Assembly: GCF_021018805.1 (NCBI RefSeq)
Contig: NC_086247.1
Coordinates: 139,231,602 to 139,295,601 of the forward strand
Reading direction: 5' to 3'
From: Prinia subflava
Lineage: Eukaryota; Chordata; Aves; Passeriformes; Cisticolidae
DNA: 64,000 nucleotides
Both the position numbers and the translations under genes were made by a program. Shown piece by piece: positions 49,401 through 60,600 of this stretch (positions are counted from its first letter, which is position 1; every line of letters starts with the position of its first letter). The notes below the pieces were generated by a model that saw only the letters and a list, made by a program, of their open reading frames with translations, searched no databases and was not told where the DNA came from.

Positions 49401-50400
49401 ATCCTGGTAGTGGCACCCAATGGACAGTCAATGTGATTTCATGTCTGAGCCTGCAGATTTTACAGAGAGGGCCAATTTCTGCAAGGTAAATGAATCTAAT
49501 TTACACACATCACTGTTAACTAGGCCAAAGACAAAGCAGAACAATTGCATGACTCAAAGAACTTTTAAATAAAGAGAAAAACTTTCACACATTAAAGACT
49601 AGTAGCAATCAAAATCTGTTCTTAGCTGATGGCTGTGCTAATTTCATCTGCAGTTTCTTGGTGGATGGGCAGAAAAACCTGTCCTTCACCACGCTCATTT
49701 CAGCTCGGTTGTACATGGCCCCTAAGTCCAGCAGGGGAAAAGCCTTGGGGAGAAAAATAAACACTATTCAGTTCATTTTCTTCAAAATGTCAATCTGTTT
49801 TCTGATCTCACACTTTCATAGAAAAATCTCTGCTATTTTTTTCATACAATTTGTCACTTGAGACATATATTTTCATTTTTGAATCTTGCCAGTAATTTCA
49901 AGAGTTCCAGCACTGAGAAAAACATCCTATCTCCATAACATCACAACAAAGGAGTTACCTCTTCCAATTTCAGACTCCGTCTAACTATTTATCCGAGCAA
50001 ATATTTCATAAGATTTCTGAATGATTTATTTTTGCTGTCATGAAAATACTTTGTTATTTACAGGTTCAACATTTCTGCTAATGCTGCATTTCAGACACTA
50101 TCTGCATGGTGGATGCTTTTGCTATCTTTTTCCTTCATGGGTGGAAATTGGTGACAATAGGAACTTTAGCTATTTGTGCTTTTTCAAAAAAAGTACTTGT
50201 ACAGAAAAAAAATGCCCTGTTTTTCCAGTGTAACCATGAACACACTTGTTTAATGTGCGATTCTACTGTGCTCATAAAATGTATATGCCTTCCTTAGCCA
50301 GAAAAAGCTCTAATGGAATAAACTCTTCAGAAGGCAGGAGGTATATTACTGCAACTCTGAGTTCCATAAATGTGCAAATGTACAATTTTGGCTCAATTTT
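46441..50400. other. AT-rich unique DNA, no gene recognised
   Basis: There is no repeat family, CpG island or exon that I can support. Frames at 47947-48305 lie opposed in one GC-richer patch. Confidence 0.6.
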
Positions 50401-53400
50401 AAAAATTTGAATCATATTTTAATTTTGCCTATTTTTCTCCCATAATCCTTGTTATGACATCTTGCTTATTTTAATATTAAGATTTATTTCTTTCTCATTT
50501 CTTAATATTCCCTGGAGACAGCAAAACAGCTTGACTGCCATTAAACATGTATTTTACATTGGAGCCCAAATATTTGATTGAATTGGTTGTTTCAGTGACT
50601 TAATCACCTAATTGCTGAGGTTTTATTTCTGTGATAGAAATTGCCAGTGAGTTTGGGAGATCAGTTTCATTGCTGGAGACTGGAAATAACCTCCTTCCAA
50701 ATGACATAAATAGTTGAACAATTCAGGCAAAATATGCCCCGAATGTACATCCAATGCAAACTTTGGCTTAAGCAAGTTGGAACATCATGTCTGTTTTTCT
50801 TTAAATTCATTTTTACAGAATACTAGGTGTCTATTTGAGTTATATTTTAAGATTATGGCATTATTAAAATTATACTTTTGTGTGCATATGCTGAAAGCCA
50901 CATTTATGATTTTTTCCCCAAGCGTAGTCATATATTGCTTAAAGATAATGTTGCAAACTGCTCATTTTTAAACAGATGCAATCAATATCACAATCTTCCA
51001 ACATCTGCAGTGCAGAAACAGAGAGAACCTGGAGGGCTGAGGCTTTCCAAAAGGAAATATCATGAGATGAAAGTGAATTAATATTTGGAAACTACATCTC
51101 ATATATTTGTCTTAAAGATGGATTCTAGATAAAATCTCATCAGCCTTTCTATTTCTATTTAAATAAAGTATGTTCTTTGATGGTTAATAACAGCATGACT
51201 CCAAATCAATGTATTAGTGTATACTCTATGTTTCAAATGGTTTTTATAATTGCTGGTTGGTGAGCATATATCAAACCTGGCAAACTGGACTAGTGCTCAC
51301 TCAGCTCCTCGGTTTGCCTGGAAAGAGAGCCAAAACATGTTCTTGAAACTGAAGGAGAAAACCTGAGGTGTGGCACGGAGCAAGAGCAGGGAGTAGATGT
51401 GCTCCATAAAAAGGTCCTTTGCCTGCTCTTCTAGTAGTATTCACTTTTTAATGCACTAATGTCTTGGGAAGTGGTAATTTTATGGCAAATCCAGGGATGT
51501 AAACACTCAAGTTATGTTCCAGCACTAACGGCAGAAAAAAATCCTTGTCATAGTGCCAGGAATTCTCTTGGAAACTTTGGGTGAGGACTTTGGGGAGGTA
51601 AGGGCTGCTGAGGAGAAGGAGGAGGTTTGTGGCTGTGTGGTGAAGGCACCGCTTCCCCCTGCCCCAACCTGGCCTTGGGGACTGTAACATCAGACATTCC
51701 CAGCAAAGCCACGGGGAGGGCATGGCAAACTCAGCATCTGAACATGAGATCCTGCCTTTAACAGCTCCAGTTTATGGGGCTGTTTCCTGTGTGATTGCTG
51801 GAGATCAAAGGCTGGCCAGGGAAGGCAGCCTGGCTCCCTGTGCAGCCCTGGGCTGCAGTGAGTGCTGTGGGATGAGATTCCTGGGCCCCTGCTCTGTGCC
51901 AGGACTGAAGGGGAGAGAAGAGTCAGGTCCTGAGAGTGAAGGTACACGTAGAAATGAAACAGGCACTGCTACCCACCATCACAGCAGGTCTGGGCCTTGG
52001 TGAGGACCATGAGGAGCTGTCTGGGAGCTCGGCTGAGCTCTGCTTGCAGTGGGAGCGCTACTGGAGAAGCGCAGTGCACAACACTTCTGAAACTCCACCT
52101 TTGGAATTAAACTCACTGCAGCATTAAAATTTCACAAAACATTTCAGACTTTGACATAGGATTTTATGGTGACTTTAAAAGGGTGAGGCTGGAGTGATGT
52201 GTCAGGCAGGTGGATACTTCTCCAGATCCACAGTGCAGCCCATTCTGTTGCTAAAAATCTAAACAATTGTAACTTAGATACAGCCAAACAGATATTGGAT
52301 TGTTCTCACTTTTTGTAAAATAAATTCACTGCCAGACTGAGACATTGTATGCCAAGTTTCAGACTGGAGTGCATTTTATGGCTGAGTTATAAACCCCTGG
52401 AAGAAGAGGTTTGCAATGTAAATGCTGACACAGCCAGAGCTGTAACAGAATGAACAGTATTGCAATGATATCTCATTTACCTCTAGCAAGGAGCATATAA
52501 GAAAAACTAAATAACCTATTCCTGCTGCTACAGATCATTTAACCAGTAAAACCTGTCTCTGATTTTATTTGGTAGGTTAAAACTACAAAGGCTGTGCATC
52601 GCTTAAGCAAGAGTAACAATAATCTGTATATTCCTCTGCACCACAAGATTTACATATGTGCATGTGATAAGACACATATTTATTTTAAATTTGTAAAAAC
52701 TATTTTTCATAAAAGGAAAATTTAGAAAGAACAGAAAAGCATAACAAAAAAGTAAGCAAAACTGCAGCAACCTATTGCAAATGACTGTAACCATCACAAA
52801 AGGCACGTACAGGTGACTGTTGCACATGATTGAATACCCAAATAGTACCCCGTGCTGCCTTTTTTCCAGATATGAATAATTTACAGCAGAAACCCCAGAA
52901 ATGCTCTGCTGTAGCTCAGCATCTGCTTAACTGAGCAGGAAAGACTTGCATTGAGCTAGCAAGTTAAAAATGGGAGGATGGTCATTCATAGGTAAACTGA
53001 AGAGAGCATCTGGAAATTTTGGTCACTGGCTGCCAGTCTTTGCCATGACCCACAAATGCAGCACATCTGCTGGGGACGTGCATGGTGCAGAATTTGCTTG
53101 ATCAACTTGTCTCTGGGTTGGTCCTGTGAAAGAACCAGTGCCTGTGCCTTGGCATTCTGCACTGTGACCTCTCTGGTGTCCATTCCTGGGTGTGGTTTGG
53201 CAAGCTGCTCTGCAGAATAAACCTTCTAATTCTGAGAAGTGGTTTTTCAGCCACCTCTGTCATTTCTGGATGAAATACATTCAGCTACCTGGAGCAGACA
53301 AATAAGTCTAACCATGCAATGTACAACGTTTTCTGCTGTATTTTATAAAACTGAAATGACTGAAATAATATTTCAGGAGAAGATTTTGCTCTCCTTGCTC

Positions 53401-54119
53401 CAGTGTGCTTTGGCAGTCCCCACGCAGTGAATACTTTCTCCAACTTCAGAGGAATGCCTCTTGGATGAAGATAGGGCTCATGGAGAATTTAGCTGGCCTG
53501 CTGCTGCTGTAGGAATTCAGGAACATGCTCTTACACATTATATGGGAAAAATTACATAAATGTCCAATGACAAGTATATATTGTTGACATTGTATCCAAG
53601 AAAAACTATTGTATACATGAAAGAATGTGTCTGTCTGGCACTAGCTGAAATAAGAACAGTCAAGAATTTGTGGTCTGGGCTCTTTTTAAGCCTTTACATG
53701 ATGAGACTGAGCACCAGTTTCTGAGCATTTTTGCAACACTTCCCTGTATTGGTCCTCTTCCCTGTCCCCTCACCAGCAGCTCTGCACAGTTTGCTGAGCA
53801 TCCCCTTGAGCTCTGAGATTAGTGATACAGCCTACATTTTTCTACTTAGGCACAGGAATCAAACTGAAAAACTCAAATTGAAAGACTGCTTTTCTTTTTT
53901 GCAGTTTGTTTATTTCTCCACCTAAAAAGCAAAGGCAGTCTTTGCTCTGTAATTTAATGTCCACCTCTTTTTCCACCAGGTTGGTTTGGTATTTCCTTTG
54001 CAAACCTCAATTGTTGGCATTAAAAACTTGGTCATTTCAACTCTACTGAACTAAAACTTGGCAAGCAGATTGTCAGCTAACATTTAATTTATTCTTCTAA
54101 AATATCTTGCTTTTTATGA
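50401..54119. other. AT-rich unique DNA, in part candidate conserved noncoding DNA
   Basis: The 50460-50780 part is CpG-poor with many TAAT/ATTA cores and no transposon signature. The 51440-52130 part is GC-richer with opposed frames of no recognised identity. No gene is seen. Confidence 0.5.
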
Positions 54120-54284
54120 GTAATCTATGACCAGTCTTTATCCGTGCAATCCTCACAACAGTTCTAGGTCTCCTGAAAGTGAATCACTGGAAGCAACTGG
54201 CTTAAAAATGCTGCTGACTCCCCTCACAAGCACATAAACCAGAGATGGCAGAGCCCAAATTCTGTACCAAAGTGCAGATATCAT
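54120..54284 (+). mobile_element. Possible MIR-like relic beside the TCTG array
   Basis: 'gcaatcctcacaacag' at 54146-54161 and later 'agatggcagagcccaaattc' at 54243-54262 are in the order of the MIR/L2 pattern 'aatcctcacaacaac ... agtggcagagctgggattc'. The rest is too diverged to align by eye. Confidence 0.35.
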
Positions 54285-54327
<43 letters not shown>

Positions 54328-54328
54328 G
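54285..54328. repeat. Tetranucleotide microsatellite (TCTG)11 ending in a palindrome
   Basis: Eleven perfect TCTG copies form 44 bp. The last bases merge with CTGCCTGCAGGCAG (54326-54339), a perfect 14-bp palindrome. Confidence 0.97.
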
Positions 54329-54851
54329 CCTGCAGGCAGCCTTTCTTAATGCTTCTCCATGTCAGGCCAAAGTCTCTAGCAGGAAAGATAGACAGTCCTT
54401 ATCAAAGTCAGAAGGGCAGAAAAGCAGGAAGGCAGAGAGTAAATCTCTCCTGGTGCAAGATCTGGGCTGTGTCACCTCAATGCTCTGGCAAGGTGTTTCC
54501 TGTTAGAAAAGGAGCCACAGCATAAAGGAGTTTCTACTTCCAGTAATATACAGGAGACTCTACCAACTAATTATGTTTAAAAATTGTGGGGTCGGGGTGT
54601 AGAGAGGCCCACATGACGCACCACAGAAGCAAAGTTCACCCTACCCCAGAAGAGTACCTTGCACCAGAGGGAGGAATAAGACAAAGAGGCCATGCTGTAG
54701 GGCCAGGTGAGTTAGGAAGCGGGAGAAGCCCTTTACCACTGCCTGTAAAGGTAGAAGTGTAAGGTGTACCCAAGTGCACTTCAATGCTGAGAGTCAGGAG
54801 TGAAGAAAGGTAGCTCTGAAATCTCCCTATGAGCACAGAGAGGAGCAGGTT

Positions 54852-54991
54852 TCACAGAATCACTGAATATTCTGAGATGGAATGTACACACAAGGATCAT
54901 TAGGTCTGACTCTTAAGTGAATGGCCTGTTCAGGGATCAAACCCATGGCATTGGCATTACCAGCAGCCTGCTCTTACCAGCTGAGGTAATC
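54852..54991 (-). mobile_element. tRNA-Ile-derived SINE with CR1-like tail (TguSINE1-like)
   Basis: Read on the minus strand from about 54991, the head ttacctcagctggtaagagc follows tRNA-Ile 'TTAGCTCAGTTGGTTAGAGC'. Next come tgctGGTaatgcc in place of the anticodon loop TGCTAATAACGCC, then the B box ggtttgatccc (minus; plus 54933-54943). The A box is tacctcagctgg (plus 54977-54988). After the tRNA part, the element ends in the CR1 3'-type sequence whose plus-strand form is cagaatcactgaatattctg followed by aaggatcatta. A tRNA-Ile head joined to a CR1 tail is the structure of TguSINE1, the SINE family of passerines, which is thought to use CR1 enzymes. The copy is about 140 bp, near full length, diverged, with no clear target-site duplication seen. 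Confidence 0.85.
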
Positions 54992-57109
54992 TTAGTGAGA
55001 TGAGAGACAGTCCTGACCATTCCTGACCACCAGCTGACATCTCTCAGTGTGTGGTGTCTCAGTCACTCAGCCCTCTTTCTGGATGGGTAAGTCCCAGTGG
55101 TGTCCCAGCAGCGTGGGGAGCTCACTTTATGTGGACAAACCCTCTGGTAGCCAGCCCTGCTGCCTTGGTCAACTGCAGCACATTTGTTCAGAGCCAGCTG
55201 GTAATTAAAAACTGATCCCAAGGAAAAAAATACATATATTTAAAGCCAGGGAAAAGAAGGTAAGTGCTTATTTGTTAAAAAACCATGGGTGGATTAAGGT
55301 GGAACTGTTCAAAGGAGTATAGCTTAGCATCATAATATTTAGATTTGTTCCTCAGAAAGCCATGAAAAGGCAAGTGCAGATCCCATGAACCCCATCTCTG
55401 ACCTATCATCTCACCAAGGCTATGGAGTTGGTGGGAGCTGGATTCACTTTGGAAGAGCAGGAAGAACAGGAGAAGGGCTTCCTGACCATCATCTGACATA
55501 GATTCCTGGGAAACGTAGCAGACACTGATTCCTGCCAAATCGCACCAACAGGTAATAGCAGTTTTTAAAGGAAGGTCTCTTCTGTAATTGTCCATTTTGA
55601 AGGGGAAGGAGGTAGTCAGAGCACTGTGGTTTAACTGCTGGGTAGCAGCTCCATTTTTGGTCTGCTAGTAATGAAAGGCTGCTCGAGTTCATGGTGCACC
55701 TTAAGTACTCCCTGATTGACATGGGAAAAACTGTTCAAAGCCTATGCCAGGATGGACAACATCATTTTTCTGAAGCCAGTTGTAGGGTATTCTCTTGGGA
55801 TAGGTGGCATACCATCTGACTCATCTGCTGGTAGGGTGTGCTGCTAAGTGACCACAAGTTAAATAAACTTGAATTCCTCAGTCATGACTGAGGGATAATG
55901 AGGAAAGTTCCCTTCAGCTCTGCAAGTAGCTTCTGCAGGTGTTGGACATCTGGAACTCCCTCAGCTCCCAAAATCTATCAACCACAGAGAAGAGAACAGA
56001 CTGAGTAGATTATTGTGGGTTTGGATGAAACAAGAAATCAGAGACATTTTTGATGAACAAACACTGCTTGTAAGTGCTTGCTACAATCCCTGTTCCCATG
56101 CTAAATGGCTTCTCTCTAGAAGTTACCACAAAGTCTTTGCATTTCATGAAAATGATAGAAGCAGAACAAGTTACCTGGTCAGGACAGTCCGTATAAAACA
56201 CTCAAATAAATTCTCAAACATGTGAGTCATTTATTTCTTCATATGTCAGGAAAACAGAATACGTGTATAAAGCCACATAATTCTGTAAAGATAACTTATG
56301 CTGAAATTCAACAAAGCATGTTATTTTTAGTAGTTGCGGATCATAAGTGGACATTTTACAGAGAAACCTACAAAAGCTAGTTGTGCTTTCTGGTAGTAAT
56401 TACCTCCCACAAATATGACTCACTTCTGCAGTTTAAATGCAATGGTTTAGTGTCCCAAAATCAACAGTTTTATAAATAAATCTCTGAATCACAGACTGAA
56501 TGCCTGAAGTGTTTAAATATTTCTTACTGGCCTGGGAAGTAGTTTGCATTTAAGGTTTTTCTTCATAACAAATTCCCAGTGAGAAGGACTGACACTGAAA
56601 GGGACTGAGTACAAAGTAGAAAGGCTGCAGTGATTTAGGCTGCTCCAGAGGTGTGGAGCAGGATAACATAAACTGAGTTTTCTCAGTCTTTAGCATTTCT
56701 GCTAACAAAAAGTGAGATTACCAAGCTAGATGTGAAGAGAACCAAGGATGGAATCAAATTTTCTTGTTTCACAGCATCCTCTTCTATGGAAAGTATACAA
56801 ATAGCTGGGGTCACCTTGCTTCATGTAGAACTGGGGGGGCTGTTTCAGGTCTCCCGGGATTGCAGATCATCTCCATAAGAAATAAGGAATGACTGTAAAA
56901 GAAAAGGCCTCTCCTCAAAAAGCCAGCAAAGTTTAAAAAAGAAAATAATTTCACTTTCCAAGATAATTGGTTTTTATGTTGTGAGAACTGCAGTTAATGT
57001 AATAGTTAACCACTCTAGTTAACTTGCAGTTAGTCTTTTTGAGATGACATGAGGTTTTTTGCTTGAATGCGCTCAGGTTTGCCTCCTGCCTGAGGTCTAG
57101 CACACAAGA
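54992..57109. other. Unique DNA between SINE and CpG island
   Basis: No gene is recognised. Minus frames at 55275-55722 overlap each other without known domains. The DNA is AT-rich from 56000 to 57000. Confidence 0.6.
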
Positions 57110-57430
57110 GCTCCTGCAGGAGGGCGATCCGCCGTCCCACCGGGAATGCGCTGCGCGGTGGAGGGAGCAGAGCCGCATCACCATCCTCTGTCCCGCCTCT
57201 GCTGCTGCTCAACATCAGCCTTCAGCCCTTTCTGGGTTTGCTTCCTGCTCTGCAGCTGTTCCCGCGGCCTCGCTGTCTGCCCGGAATTGGCAGGACACGG
57301 GGAAACACATCGGCTCTGCGGCGGCCAAGGGCGGCCGCTGCCAGGCCGAGCCTCCTCGGGCCGGGCGGGGCCGGGCGGGGCCGGGCGGGCCCCGAGCGCA
57401 CCCAGCGCTGCAAAGGGCGAAAAAAGGGAG
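57110..57430. promoter_or_regulatory. CpG island D, candidate promoter
   Basis: A sudden rise of CpG and G+C within AT-rich DNA (ccgcggcctcg, tgcggcggccaagggcggccg) includes the G-quadruplex tract at 57358-57389. An island of this size is compatible with a start site of an unannotated or noncoding transcript in either direction. The 255-codon plus frame 57063-57830 and its 190- and 154-codon companions all run from this island into the A-rich tract. Their peptides are Ala/Arg/Gly-rich then Lys/Asn/Thr/Gln-rich, which is composition and not protein design. Confidence 0.6.
57358..57392 (+). repeat. CCGGGCGGGG repeat forming a canonical G-quadruplex motif
   Basis: CCGGGCGGGG is repeated nearly three times from 57361 to 57390. 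G-runs of 3-4 are separated by one or two bases, which satisfies the G3+N1-7 rule several times over. The tract is similar in type to GGGGCC repeats. It probably folds in single-stranded DNA or RNA and may matter for island function or assembly errors. Confidence 0.9.
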
Positions 57431-57486
57431 AAAACCACCAATGTCACCTGGGGAGCTTCACCCAAGGGAAAACGAGCCTCTCGAGA

Positions 57487-57660
57487 GAGAGAGAAAACCA
57501 AAAAAAACCCCCAAAAAACCAAAAAACAAAACAAAACAAAAAACCAAAAACAAAAAAAAACAAACAAAAACCCAACAACAACAAAAACAACAACAACAAA
57601 ACAAAACAAACAAAAAAAAACCCCACAGAAAAACACCCGAAAAACAAACCAAACCCAAAA
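57487..57660. repeat. A-rich low-complexity tract with C interruptions
   Basis: About 170 bp consists almost wholly of A with single C or C-runs of up to five, including CAA repeats near 57572-57600 and AAAAC repeats near 57525-57540. It gives the Lys/Asn/Thr/Gln-rich peptides of plus frames and the Phe/Val-rich ones of minus frames. Origin by slippage from a poly(A) is possible. Confidence 0.93.
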
Positions 57661-60600
57661 GCGCACGATTTTTTTTGTGTGTCCTTTCGAGGATTCTTCT
57701 AGTCTCACTGCCCGCTAAACTCAGATTTTCCCCAGTTAGACAAGAAAAAAACAACCAACCAATCAACAAAAAAACACCCAAAGCCGTCCCTCCCCTAGCT
57801 GACACTGCCATACCAGCATGGCTTGCTTGACTAGAGGTGACCTAAATAATACTAATCTGATCAGATAGAAAAGCAGAAATATTTATACATGTACACGTGC
57901 TGAAAATTCAGTTAGCTTGGAAAACAAAACCACGCCAAAGACAAGAAATGCAGAGTTGAAACCTATAAACCTTCTATCTTTATTTAATTGCAATCTGTCA
58001 GTTAAAATTATTACTGAATGTGGGATTTCTACTGAGAAGTTATGTATCATAAGTGACAGCACAGAACATGCAGTCCTTTTTATTTATATTTAATTAGAGA
58101 AAAAAAAAAACACAGAGAAAAAGGAAAAGGCAAGAGAACAGAAAGCTAAAGAAATAGGAGCTGAATAAAAGAAAGAGAGAAAGAAACCAGAACATTTTAG
58201 ATGGATCATCCACTAGCAATTAATCAAAGATTTTTAAAAAGTTCAAGCCCAGAGTCTGCAGCCTTATCTTGGCTAAGGAGTCTCAATGTGATCTACAAAA
58301 CAGCCCACTTACGAGTAAATGCATTCACCTCTTGGCTGACTCATCCTCAGACATTTGCCTTTCTCCTTTATTTATATTTCAGCTGCTATAAAATCTCTAA
58401 TGCTTCTTCAAACCCACCTTTATGGAACACACCGATCACTGCTGTTTCTTCTACATGGCCACTCAGAGACCTGCTGTACCAGCCCCAAAAGCAGCAAATT
58501 CTCCACCTGTGAGTTTTTAAAATTTTACTGGTAACAGGACTGAATTTATTTTCTCTCTCACCTTCAGCAGCTGGAAAGTGATAACTTTGTCAGGCTCAGT
58601 TATATCCATTTACATTTATTTTATCTAGAAATAGATGTTCTTCTGATATTATGCAAGCAAAGATTAGAACAAAGCAGATCATTACGATTATTGTGAAGCT
58701 CCATTTTTGAGGACTGTGCACAATATCATTTAATCAATTGTATAAACTCCCTACAGTGATTCCCTGTGAGCTGCAGGCTCTGTGTGTGTTGCCAGCCACT
58801 ACAATGCTTGCTTTCCACAAGCTGCCTGCCCTGATGCAGTCAGCTGGCACACAATACCTAATACTTTCTGTATTAATATAATTTTTAAAAATTCAAGGCC
58901 TCCTGATTCTTATACTTAAAGTTTTAATTATTATTTTGCATAAAATACAAGTGCCTTGAAGAAAAGCAATAGATAAGGTGGCACCATTAACCTAGCTTTT
59001 TTTTTTCCTTTTTTCCCCCAGAAAAAGTCAGAAAGGGTACTAACTGGATACTAGACATGAGCAGAAACTTAAAAGTAGAAAGTGTGAGATCAAGAATTTC
59101 AAGTAACAACAAGAACAAAATGGAAACAACAGAGGAGCAAGATAAGCATGAACTTGCTGGCTGATCACAGGATTAGTGCAGCCGAGACAGGATTGTCCTG
59201 ATAAATTACAAACATGATTATAGGATGCAAAACATAATCGTAAGATACAGAAAAGCATTGGCAGCACATAGGAAGAATTCAGGCCATTGTCCAAGGCATT
59301 GGACACCTCTGCTGACACCTTTTGAATAACTGAGATGCTCACACAGGAAAGACAAAGTCAGATTGGGATAGGTGCAGAGTGAGGTTATGAGGTTAAGCAG
59401 TTTATTTTATGAATAAACTATCTTATGAAACTATAAAACCCCATGGCCAAATAAAGGCAGAGACAAGATATAATTGCTGTCTTTAAATCTCTCCTATTCA
59501 TGTTATTGATACTAAGCAAAAAAGAATAAAACAGGCACATATCTAGAAATACTATAGCAATGAAACACACTTGCAGAACTAAATAGGTTTGAAAACCCAC
59601 ACTGACTTCTCTGAACAACACTTGAGAGCTATGCAGGCACATCAGCCTTCCCAAGGCCAAGTCAGAGATCTGACTGGCCCAGTTAGCACAGAGATGGAGT
59701 GTAAGTAAGAAGAGCTAGCAGATTACTGATATCTACTGTGCTTGGACTACCTACCCCTGCCTATTCCTGCCCCTTGGTCAGCTTTGCAGAGTCTGAAGCC
59801 ATGGGGACACCTCAATAACCTGCAAACGCTGCCCATTTACTGCTGAGTCCCTCTCCCAGAGGTAAGCAGGTTTCTCTTCAGTAGGCTGGGAAAAGACTTT
59901 TTATCCCATCTTTCATCCTGAGTCTGCAAGGTGGCAGTAAATGTGGCCTAAAATATAAACACCCCAAGGCTGAGCCCCTCAGGGAGCAGGGCTCAGACAC
60001 AGCCTCCCCTGCTGCTCTTGCCAAGGATAGCTGCCCCGCCATCCCCTCTGAGAACAAGCGAGCCGCTAAAGGTCACATTTCTCTTGAGGGACAGCGAGTT
60101 CCTGTGCAGGTTGTGCCCCAGGCAGAACCACGGCACAGCCCCTCTGTCCTCGTCCGCTCTCTCCTCCCTGCAGAGAAGCCAGGCCTAATTGGGTTCCTAT
60201 TTTTGCCCTTGCTACAGAACGCCTGAAAAGGAAGCAAATTTTCCTCACAGTGAAAAGATGTTTCTAAGAGAAGAAATGCTGCCTGAGCACAGCCGCTCTA
60301 GTAGAGTGCTCCCTATACATGTTCAAACTCCTGCTGTAGATGCTCCAAGGCTTTCCCCTGGTACAGTTTCCTCTCAAATGCTCTGTGTAATCATTCGTCC
60401 TCTGCTTGAGATCACAACTGTGAAATACTTCAAGTGGCAAGTGTCCCATCTCTGGCTGCAGTGACAGAGGGGACAGCTACGGCAGCCATGGAGGCAGGAC
60501 GCTGGCACTTCATCCTGAGAACGCAGTTTGAATCGGTGAAGAAAATGGAGCCTGATTAACTCATCTTCAGTGCAAAAAACGGACAGTGATTGTCCTTTGT

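Noticed and set aside
54852..54991. A functional tRNA-Ile gene
   Set aside because: The anticodon and stem positions are altered, the acceptor stem is not preserved, and the sequence continues into a CR1-like tail, so it is a SINE.
57063..57830. The longest open frame of the window, 255 codons, plus strand
   Set aside because: Its first part reads CpG-island DNA (Ala/Arg/Gly) and its last part reads an A/C-only tract (Lys/Asn/Thr/Gln). The other two frames and the minus strand are open too, and no domain is recognisable.
59040..59700. A second LTR on the minus strand
   Set aside because: TATA-like and AATAAA-like strings occur in AT-rich DNA, but no credible TG...CA ends, target duplication or family resemblance could be found.
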